Assembly (NCBI GenBank): GCA_027618855.1 | Contig: JAQCID010000106.1 | Location: 1-5,138 of the forward strand | Direction of reading: 5' to 3' | From: Bacteroidota bacterium | GTDB taxonomy: Bacteria; Bacteroidota; Bacteroidia; Flavobacteriales_D; Sanyastnellaceae | DNA length: 5,138 nucleotides | Shown: positions 1 to 5,138 of the stretch, piece after piece | Layout of the letters: each line of letters begins with the position of its first letter | How positions within the stretch are numbered: position 1 is the stretch's first letter | Notes under the pieces: model-generated | What the model was told of the DNA's origin: nothing | Databases searched by the model: none | The model's input: the letters and a program-made list of their open reading frames with translations, nothing else | Translations under genes and position numbers: made by a program

Positions 1-26
1 GAGATCCACTTGGGTCTCCTTTTTTT
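1..26 (+). terminator. probable intrinsic terminator of a gene left of the window
   Basis: Bases 1-7 (GAGATCC) can pair with 12-18 (GGGTCTC) around the loop ACTT. This gives a seven-pair stem with one G-T wobble, followed by C and a run of seven T at 20-26. That is the shape of a rho-independent terminator for rightward transcription, so a + strand gene probably ends just left of the window, convergent with lpxH. The stem may continue past the window edge, which I cannot see. Whether it also stops leftward transcripts from lpxH depends on bases outside the window. The remaining bases, 27-55, hold no gene. Confidence 0.55.
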
Positions 27-55
27 ATGAATAATTTCGAATGAAATTTTGAGGC

Positions 56-838
56 TTACGTATTTAAAGTAAGAACTCCCTTTTCAATTTTGGCGGAGCT
101 GAAATGTGTAATCCAATCCCCGATGTTTATATAACGAGCAGGGGCCGACGTCTCTGAGTCATTTGGGACAGTAAGGTCCAAAGGGAGATGTCTGTGTCCG
201 AAAATAAAACAGTTCATACTCGGGTCTGATTCTAGCACCTCTTTACAATATTGGTACAGGTTTTCCTTTTCAGGAGAAGTAAATGGCCCTCCACTTTTTC
301 CTCCAGCGGAACGACTGTTTTTTGAAAGCCTATTCGCCAGCCGTATGCCTATATCTGGGTGGAGCCATTGAAACAGATATTGAGCGAGTTTGCTCCGATA
401 CACTTTCTTTGTGAGTTTATACCCTCTGTCTCCTGGTCCCAAGCCGTCTCCATGTCCTATCAGGCATTTTAAACCATCCCACTCCCTCACAATAGGTGAG
501 GTATGGATTTGGACTCCCAGTTCTGACTCCAGGTAGCCAAACGACCACAAATCATGATTGCCCAAGTGATAATGAACCGGAATTCCGAGGTCCGTAATCT
601 TTGCAATGGCACCCAGCAGTCGCACTCCACCTTTCGGGACAGCGTTCTTGTACTCGAACCAGAAATCAAATAAATCTCCAAGCAGATGGATCTCCGTTGC
701 TGGACCACTGGCGGCTATACCTTGACCGAGTGATACATCCTCTAACCAGCTTATAAATTTCTTTTCCCGTTCGCGGCTTGATTCAATGTCGGGGACTCCG
801 AGATGTAAATCTGATGCAAAATATACGCGATGGCTCAA
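56..838 (-). CDS. lpxH: UDP-2,3-diacylglucosamine diphosphatase LpxH (lipid A synthesis)
   Basis: This is a calcineurin-like metallophosphoesterase of 260 residues; E. coli LpxH has about 240. The family cleaves the pyrophosphate of UDP-2,3-diacylglucosamine to give lipid X and UMP at the inner face of the cytoplasmic membrane, usually with Mn2+. All metal-site motifs are visible in order: DLHLG (Asp10, His12), GDLFDFWFEY (Asp55), GNHD (Asn94, His95), GHGDG (His129) and GHRH (His215, His217). The stretch GDLFDFWFEY and the C-terminal YINIGDW (236-242) are typical of Bacteroidota LpxH rather than a generic phosphoesterase. Start choice: there is no ATG before the first motif. The only usual start codon is TTG at 838-836, giving MSHRVYFASDLHLG; going upstream the frame meets a stop at 865-863, which is the TAA of the preceding gene. 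No Shine-Dalgarno is seen. It is the last gene of the leftward unit, 24 bases after the lipoprotein gene. Family is secure; LpxH over a paralogue is likely because lpxK is in the same unit. Confidence 0.9.
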   Translation of the reverse strand: MSHRVYFASDLHLGVPDIESSREREKKFISWLEDVSLGQGIAASGPATEIHLLGDLFDFWFEYKNAVPKGGVRLLGAIAKITDLGIPVHYHLGNHDLWSFGYLESELGVQIHTSPIVREWDGLKCLIGHGDGLGPGDRGYKLTKKVYRSKLAQYLFQWLHPDIGIRLANRLSKNSRSAGGKSGGPFTSPEKENLYQYCKEVLESDPSMNCFIFGHRHLPLDLTVPNDSETSAPARYINIGDWITHFSSAKIEKGVLTLNT

Positions 839-862
839 GATGCTTTTAATTATATGAGATTC

Positions 863-2059
863 TTAGTTGAACAGTTTTTCTAGTTCCTCCTCCAATGCTG
901 GACCACGTAAATGAGTGCGTATTATAATTCCGTCTCGGCCTATAAGCATAGTGTGAGGAATGCTTGAAATACCATATGCATTTGATGCTGCATTCCCCCA
1001 TTTTTTCATATCACACACATGATTTGGCCAAACCAAACCATCTTGTTCTATCGCCTGCTTCCACCTGTCAACATTGTTGTCTAAAGAGACAGAGAAAACT
1101 TCAAAGCCTTGTGAATTGTATTTTTCGTAAGCCTTTACAACTGCGGGATTTTCTCTTCTGCATGGTCCACACCATGATGCCCAGAAATCAAGTAGAACGA
1201 CTTTGCCTCTTAAATCACTTAATTTTCTGATATTCCCATCGGGATCAGCCATCACGATGTCAAGTGCTTCGTCTCCTGCCGCATATTGTCCATTTTTGCG
1301 ATTGGTCTTCTTGTTTGGTGGAGGTTGATTGGGTATGGTTCTCGAAGTAATTGACGCATCGTACTTCTTCTTGAGCATCACGTAATAGTCAGAGTCGCTA
1401 AATGATGTCGCAAGAGACTTGAGAACGGACTTATAAGCTGCAGAATGCTTCTCGATATTCAGTTGTTCAAGAGCAGCGAGTGTGGCAGGGTGGCCTTCGT
1501 TCTCTTTAATAAAGGCGAGACTTGTTTTGTCAATCGCTGCAATGAGCATTTCCAAATCTTTGTTCGCTTCCATTTTTTGTTCGTTCGAAAGAGAACGCAA
1601 TGCATTTTTGCCTTCTACAAGTGAATCCTGAAGGGGCATGATGACTGCGTAATATTCGGCCAGCAGACTGCTCTCTTTGGATCCTTCAATCCTTGCTTCA
1701 TGAAGATACCGGTTCTCTGCGGGGATGGTCGCTTGAATGTTTGGCGCTTCTGTTGAATCAGTGATCAACACAACAGGCCAGCTTTTATTAATGATTACCT
1801 GGTGAAACCCTCTTTCTAGTGGGACTTCGGGTGTGACAAAGAAATCTCCGTTCTCGGTTGTTTTGCCCTCAGCAACCTTGACCAAAGATCCGTTTTTAAA
1901 ACTTCTTAGGATCACACTTGCTCCAGCGTCAACACCCGTCAAGTTGCCTGAAATCGTCCCTGCATTTTCGGGTACATTGTTTCCAAAATCTGCGCAGCCG
2001 ATGCTCAAGATGCCAGCAGCCATTGTTAAGAATAAAATACTAAGTGGTGTAAACTTCAT
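863..2059 (-). CDS. TlpA/ResA-like thioredoxin-fold lipoprotein with DUF4369-like N-terminal domain
   Basis: The protein has 398 residues and is predicted to be an envelope thiol-disulfide oxidoreductase anchored by lipid. Residues 1-21 form a signal peptide (MKFTPLSILFLTMAAG...) ending at LSIGC, so Cys22 is the likely lipidated residue; Ser at -3 is not classical, but Bacteroidota tolerate loose lipoboxes. About 30-115 is a beta-rich domain resembling DUF4369, followed by a helical, Lys/Glu-rich linker to about 245. From about 258 to the end is a thioredoxin fold of the AhpC/TSA-Redoxin type: WASWCGPC with Cys297 and Cys300, and SSIPHT with the cis-proline Pro368. One more cysteine, Cys349, lies between them. 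The ORF is open to an ATG at 2113, but that would put 18 charged residues before the signal peptide and overlap lpxK by 49 bases. The ATG at 2059 starts five bases after the lpxK stop and is preferred. Family members reduce or shuffle disulfides, some in cytochrome c maturation; the client here is unknown. Confidence 0.88.
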   Translation of the reverse strand: MKFTPLSILFLTMAAGILSIGCADFGNNVPENAGTISGNLTGVDAGASVILRSFKNGSLVKVAEGKTTENGDFFVTPEVPLERGFHQVIINKSWPVVLITDSTEAPNIQATIPAENRYLHEARIEGSKESSLLAEYYAVIMPLQDSLVEGKNALRSLSNEQKMEANKDLEMLIAAIDKTSLAFIKENEGHPATLAALEQLNIEKHSAAYKSVLKSLATSFSDSDYYVMLKKKYDASITSRTIPNQPPPNKKTNRKNGQYAAGDEALDIVMADPDGNIRKLSDLRGKVVLLDFWASWCGPCRRENPAVVKAYEKYNSQGFEVFSVSLDNNVDRWKQAIEQDGLVWPNHVCDMKKWGNAASNAYGISSIPHTMLIGRDGIIIRTHLRGPALEEELEKLFN

Positions 2060-2064
2060 GCGAG

Positions 2065-3141
2065 TCAATTTCTTTTTGCAATTTCTTTTGCAAATATCGT
2101 GGATTGAAGCCATTCGTCAACGCGTTTTTCAAGCGCTTCTTTTTTATGCCATTTCACCTCAATGGGTATTACGATAAGTGGAATTCCTTTTAACGCTGAT
2201 GTATATGGTTTTATTCTTTCAGCATCTTTTGCTGTTGTCACTATTCCGTCCAGTTTTTCAGATCGGATACAGGTCACCCAATCTGAAATATCTTTGCTCT
2301 TAAATTGATAATGATCGGGATAGGATTGTCTTCTTACGACTGTCCAAGAACCCAGCAATCCATCAATAAAACGTTCAGGAGATGCGATTCCAGAAACAGC
2401 AAGCACTCTAGGTTTTTCAGCTTTAAAAGAATCTTTCTTCACGGTGCTTAAGGCTTTTGACGAGGATGACATGTAGGTCGAGAAGACGTGTTGAGGGGAC
2501 GTGTTTTTTGAACGTTCAGGAAGCGTATCGTCCGAATGACATCGCGTATAGATCCAAACATCGAATTTGCTTGCCCTGCTTTTTAGATCTCTTAAATCTC
2601 CACCTGGCAGGAGCGATGATATACTTAGCGGCCTTTCTGAATCTATAAGTAGTACTGAGAGATCCGGTTTCAGGGCTCTGTGTTGTAGTCCGTCATCTAG
2701 GACGACTACTTTTACTTCCGGTTTTTCTTTCGCAATCCGCTCTATTCCCAGAACGCGATCTTCACAGACAGCGATCGAATGTAGGGGATGCAATGATTTT
2801 AACAATGCAGGTTCATCTCCGACCTCGCTCCAACCGCTGTCTTCTAAAACCCATCTAAAACCTTTTGTATTCCTTCCATACCCACGGCTTAATAAGGCAA
2901 CGTGTTGCGCTCCACCTAGTTTTTCGGACAATATTGAAAGGAAGGCAGAAGCGTGTGGTGTTTTTCCAGTTCCTCCCACATGGATGTTTCCAATGACAAG
3001 TGTAGGTATTGCTCCGGGTCGGCTTTTCAGTAATCCTGAATCATATAAAAAATGACGTGTCACTAAAGCCACAGCATATAATGCTGTAAGAGGAGATAGA
3101 ACAAGCCTCTTTAGTGTCTTAGTAAGTATCTTAGTCGTCAT
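2065..3141 (-). CDS. lpxK: tetraacyldisaccharide 4'-kinase LpxK (lipid A synthesis)
   Basis: This 358-residue protein has the length and motif order of LpxK, the inner-membrane kinase that uses ATP to phosphorylate the 4' position of tetraacyldisaccharide 1-phosphate, forming lipid IVA. Visible features are: an N-terminal hydrophobic helix at about 13-33 followed by FLYDSGLLKS, the usual membrane-association segment; a P-loop GNIHVGGTGKTP at 51-62 (Lys60, Thr61); the signature DDGLQH at 149-154 (Asp149, Asp150); and PDHYQF with His277, the family's conserved DHY motif. The ATG at 3141-3139 is the only plausible start, since no other start codon precedes the hydrophobic helix. It overlaps by two bases the ATG of the divergent Nif3-family gene, so the promoter of this unit must lie inside that gene's coding sequence. 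It is the first gene of the leftward unit. No Shine-Dalgarno is visible. Nothing looks truncated or missing. Confidence 0.95.
   Translation of the reverse strand: MTTKILTKTLKRLVLSPLTALYAVALVTRHFLYDSGLLKSRPGAIPTLVIGNIHVGGTGKTPHASAFLSILSEKLGGAQHVALLSRGYGRNTKGFRWVLEDSGWSEVGDEPALLKSLHPLHSIAVCEDRVLGIERIAKEKPEVKVVVLDDGLQHRALKPDLSVLLIDSERPLSISSLLPGGDLRDLKSRASKFDVWIYTRCHSDDTLPERSKNTSPQHVFSTYMSSSSKALSTVKKDSFKAEKPRVLAVSGIASPERFIDGLLGSWTVVRRQSYPDHYQFKSKDISDWVTCIRSEKLDGIVTTAKDAERIKPYTSALKGIPLIVIPIEVKWHKKEALEKRVDEWLQSTIFAKEIAKRN
3071..3087 (+). promoter_or_regulatory. inverted repeat enclosing TATAAT, possible promoter or operator for the rightward unit
   Basis: ACAGCAT (3071-3077) and ATGCTGT (3081-3087) are perfect 7-base inverted arms around ATA. 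A perfect TATAAT lies at 3077-3082, 58-63 bases upstream of the Nif3-family ATG. A weak -35 candidate, ATGACG at 3052-3057, is 19 bases upstream, which is a long spacing. The whole element is inside lpxK codons (TALYAV), so it may be chance. The Bacteroidota housekeeping sigma factor usually prefers TAnnTTTG, which I do not find upstream of this start on the + strand. Confidence 0.22.
3112..3135 (-). repeat. imperfect 12-base tandem repeat at the 5' end of lpxK
   Basis: On the minus strand ACTAAGATACTT is followed directly by ACTAAGACACTA, identical at 10 of 12 positions. It encodes the repeated peptide TKIL-TKTL at residues 3-10 of LpxK. This looks like a small local duplication or simple Lys/Thr-rich coding rather than a functional site. 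Confidence 0.4.
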
Positions 3142-4258
3142 GGAATCTCAGAACGCATTCAAGGTACGCGACATTACGCGAGTGTTAGAAGAATGGGCTC
3201 CTACAGTTTTACAAGAGTCTTATGATAACTCTGGATTACTCGTAGGTGACCTGTCTGCAAAAGTAACAAAAGTTCTTGTCTCATTAGATTGTACGGAAGA
3301 GGTCGTCGCTGAGGCAGAGCGGGAAGGAGCGGAGTTGATTGTCAGCCATCATCCAATTATTTTTTCTGGTCTTAAAAGATTGACCGGGAATACATATGTT
3401 GAGAGAACAGTACTCAGAGCAATAAAATCAGGCATCGCACTCTACGCCATTCATACAAACCTTGACAATGTTGCATCAGGTGTGAATTTTGAGCTAGCCA
3501 CTGCCCTTGGGTGTACCCCTGAATCTTTGAAAATCCTGAGGCCCAAATCCGAGCTCTTACATCAAGTGACTGTCTATTGTCCCACTGAGTATGCTGATCA
3601 AGTGAGAGATGCAATGTTTCAAGCTGGTGCAGGAAGTATTGGAGATTATGACAGATGTAGTTTTAACTTGGCTGGAGAAGGAACCTTCCGTCCTGGATCA
3701 GATTCAATGCCGTTTGTGGGAGAAAAGGGTCAAGATCATACTGAACCAGAAACGAAAATCGAATTGCTGGTTGAAAAGAGGCTGTCAAAAAGTGTTGTTG
3801 AAGCTGCTTCAAATGTTCATCCATACGAGGAAATGGCATATTTAATTACTCCTTTAGAAAATAAAGATGAAAATATTGGCGCGGGGATGATTGGGAAATT
3901 GCCTCAGCCTATGAAATGGGAAGCGTTCCTTGATCACGCAAAACACGCGCTTCAAGCCACCCATATTAAGCACACAAATCCAGTGAGTGAATTTGTGTCA
4001 ACCATTGCAGTTTGTGGTGGTTCCGGCTCTTTTTTACTGTGCGATGCAATCGGTAAGAAAGCGGATGTGTTTCTGTCTTCAGACTTCAAATATCATGAGT
4101 TTTTTGATGCTGATGGAAAGATCTTAATTGCGGATGTAGGCCATTATGAGAGTGAATGGCGAACAAGTAGGTTGATTGCCAACGTAATCAAGCAGAAATT
4201 CACTAAATTCGCGGTCCGTTTAGCTTCAAGCAAGACGAATCCTGTTAGAATCCGTTGA
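3140..4258 (+). CDS. Nif3-family protein (YbgI/YqfO-like) with probable dinuclear metal centre
   Basis: The protein has 372 residues, the length of the three-domain Nif3 form (YqfO-like) rather than the short YbgI form of about 250. The N-terminal half carries YDNSGLLVGD (28-37) and the metal ligands SHHP (His70, His71) and HTNLD (Asp109). The C-terminal half carries GHYESE (His335, Glu339), matching the remaining ligands known in YbgI structures. Between them, about 138-250, is the PII/CutA-like insert with the typical HPYEEMAYL (227-235). Family members form hexameric toroids with two metal ions per subunit. They have been described as possible GTP cyclohydrolase I type 2 or metallohydrolase proteins, but the physiological role is unsettled and I do not assign an enzyme activity. 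The ATG at 3140 is the only reasonable start and shares two bases with the lpxK start on the other strand; no Shine-Dalgarno is seen. The next gene follows after 18 bases, so the two are probably cotranscribed. Pairing with the coiled-coil gene is, as I recall, common in Bacteroidota. Confidence 0.92.
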   Translation: MESQNAFKVRDITRVLEEWAPTVLQESYDNSGLLVGDLSAKVTKVLVSLDCTEEVVAEAEREGAELIVSHHPIIFSGLKRLTGNTYVERTVLRAIKSGIALYAIHTNLDNVASGVNFELATALGCTPESLKILRPKSELLHQVTVYCPTEYADQVRDAMFQAGAGSIGDYDRCSFNLAGEGTFRPGSDSMPFVGEKGQDHTEPETKIELLVEKRLSKSVVEAASNVHPYEEMAYLITPLENKDENIGAGMIGKLPQPMKWEAFLDHAKHALQATHIKHTNPVSEFVSTIAVCGGSGSFLLCDAIGKKADVFLSSDFKYHEFFDADGKILIADVGHYESEWRTSRLIANVIKQKFTKFAVRLASSKTNPVRIR

Positions 4259-4276
4259 TTTACAACAAAACATCCT

Positions 4277-5077
4277 ATGGCCACAACTAAAAAGACCCTT
4301 ACTGCAGAGGATAGACTCCGCGCTTTGTATGATTTACAACTAATCGATAGTCGCATCGATCGTATCCGAGTTATACGAGGTGAGCTTCCTTTAGAAGTTG
4401 AAGATCTAGAAAATGACATTGCCGGGATTTCTACTCGACTAGCAAATATGGAGGAGGAGAACGATACCGTTACCCAGCGGATTTCTGCATATCAAAATCA
4501 AGTCAAGGAAAGTCAAGCCCTTATTGATAAATATACTGAACAACAGAATAACGTCCGTAACAATCGTGAGTTTGAGTCTCTTAACAAAGAGATGGAATAT
4601 CAAACGCTCGAGATTGAACTTTGCGAAAAGCGTATACGTGAATGCAAAGCGCAACAATCTCAGAAATCTGAGATTTTAGAAGCGATGCGCATAAAGAGTA
4701 AGCAAAGACAAGCCGATCTTGATTCTAAGCAGTCAGAATTAGAAGAAATCATCGCAGAGACTCAAGCTGAAGAAGAAGTTCTTCAGATGCAAAGTGACAA
4801 GATGTCTAAGACAATAGATGACCGCTTGCTTCGTACATACTCGCGTATAAGGTCAGCGGCCAAAAATGGTCTTGCTGTCGTTCCTATTGAGCGTGAAGCG
4901 AGTGCTGGAACTTTTATCAAGATTCCACCACAACGCCAAATCGATATTGCGCTTCGTAAGCAAATTATTGTTGACGAGCACAGTGGACGTATCCTCGTAG
5001 ATAAAGCGCTTGCTGAAGAAGAGCGTGAACGTATGGATACCCTCATGAACAAAGAACTTAAGAAGCTCAAGAAGTAA
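4277..5077 (+). CDS. coiled-coil protein of the C4 zinc-ribbon family, lacking the zinc cysteines
   Basis: This 266-residue, highly charged cytoplasmic protein has no signal peptide or membrane segment. It opens with RLRALYDLQLIDSRIDRIR (13-31) and GELPLEVEDLE (35-45). A long antiparallel-type coiled coil follows to about 185, containing the conserved turn VRNNREF (93-99), where the hairpin probably folds back. The C-terminal part, NGLAVVPIERE...IPPQRQIDI...GRILVD, matches the domain usually annotated as a C4 zinc ribbon (CT398-like family). In the zinc-binding form this domain carries two C-x2-C pairs. Here the four positions are Ser209, Thr212, Asp233 and Ser236, with spacing intact, so a classical zinc site is not possible. 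Only two cysteines remain, both in the coiled coil (ELCEKRIREC). The C-terminus is a Lys-rich tail. Function is unknown; relatives have been linked to nucleic acid or secretion factors, but nothing here shows that. It is the second and last gene of the rightward unit, ending 31 bases before a strong terminator. Confidence 0.88.
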   Translation: MATTKKTLTAEDRLRALYDLQLIDSRIDRIRVIRGELPLEVEDLENDIAGISTRLANMEEENDTVTQRISAYQNQVKESQALIDKYTEQQNNVRNNREFESLNKEMEYQTLEIELCEKRIRECKAQQSQKSEILEAMRIKSKQRQADLDSKQSELEEIIAETQAEEEVLQMQSDKMSKTIDDRLLRTYSRIRSAAKNGLAVVPIEREASAGTFIKIPPQRQIDIALRKQIIVDEHSGRILVDKALAEEERERMDTLMNKELKKLKK

Positions 5078-5108
5078 GCTGATTATTTCTTGCCATTGAT
5101 TAAATTTA

Positions 5109-5138
5109 AAAAGGGCCCGCAATTCAGCGGGCCCTTTT
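5109..5138 (+). terminator. strong intrinsic terminator of the rightward unit
   Basis: AAAAGGGCCCGC (5109-5120) pairs perfectly with GCGGGCCCTTTT (5127-5138) around the loop AATTCA. This gives a 12-pair stem with an eight-pair G/C core and a T-run that reaches the window edge. The stem begins 31 bases after the coiled-coil gene stop. Because A-runs and T-runs flank the core symmetrically, it could also stop a leftward gene lying beyond the window. Confidence 0.92.

Noticed and set aside
33..48. AATTTC-GAAT-GAAATT inverted repeat just after lpxH, as a possible terminator
   Set aside because: It is a six-pair, mostly A/T stem with no G/C core and no proper T-run on the minus strand, so it is too weak to call. 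The terminator for lpxH, if intrinsic, is not identifiable within the window.
1833..2177. 114-residue open frame on the plus strand across the lpxK/lipoprotein junction
   Set aside because: It is antisense to two well-supported genes and has no recognisable motif. The hydrophobic stretches are what is expected opposite a signal peptide and coding sequence.
2567..3055. 162-residue open frame on the plus strand, antisense to lpxK
   Set aside because: It lies wholly inside lpxK, which has clear family motifs. Its product is rich in Ser, Arg and Pro with no recognisable domain, as expected for an antisense shadow.
4258..4277. Possible promoter or terminator in the gap between the Nif3-family and coiled-coil genes
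   Set aside because: Only 18 A/C-rich bases with no hairpin and no recognisable promoter element; cotranscription is the simpler reading.
4144..4419. 91-residue minus-strand frame across the gap between the two rightward genes
   Set aside because: It overlaps the conserved GHYESE end of the Nif3-family gene and the conserved start of the coiled-coil gene. It has no domain of its own and the 18-base gap leaves no room for a real gene.

Overview
This is an ordinary chromosomal window with five complete genes, tightly packed and bounded at both ends by terminator-like hairpins. The protein types suggest Bacteroidota, most likely a Flavobacteriia-like lineage. The evidence is an LpxH ending in YINIGDW, a DUF4369-like plus TlpA/ResA thioredoxin lipoprotein, a three-domain Nif3 protein beside a coiled-coil 'zinc ribbon' protein, and no Shine-Dalgarno sequences at the starts. 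Base composition looks to be in the mid-40s % GC by eye. No RNA gene, mobile element, CRISPR array or pseudogene is visible.

Layout. Bases 1-26 hold a hairpin plus T-run, probably the terminator of a rightward gene outside the window. Three leftward genes fill 3141 to 56, transcribed in the order lpxK, a TlpA-like lipoprotein gene, lpxH. The gaps are 5 and 24 bases, so they probably form one operon. Two rightward genes fill 3140 to 5077: a Nif3-family gene, then an 18-base gap, then a coiled-coil gene of the C4 zinc-ribbon family. This unit ends in a strong intrinsic terminator at 5109-5138. The two units diverge from start codons that share two bases (CATG at 3139-3142), so there is no intergenic promoter region between them.

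How the genes work together. lpxH and lpxK encode two steps of lipid A synthesis (the UDP-diacylglucosamine pyrophosphatase and the 4'-kinase), so the leftward unit serves the outer membrane. The lipoprotein between them has a CGPC thioredoxin domain and would act in the cell envelope; any direct link to lipid A is inference. The rightward pair is a probable metal-binding Nif3 protein and a coiled-coil partner, both of unclear role.

The most interesting points are the overlapping divergent start codons and the loss of all four expected zinc-ligand cysteines in the last gene, where they are replaced by Ser, Thr, Asp and Ser in an otherwise conserved domain. I see no convincing sign of a wholly new system here.
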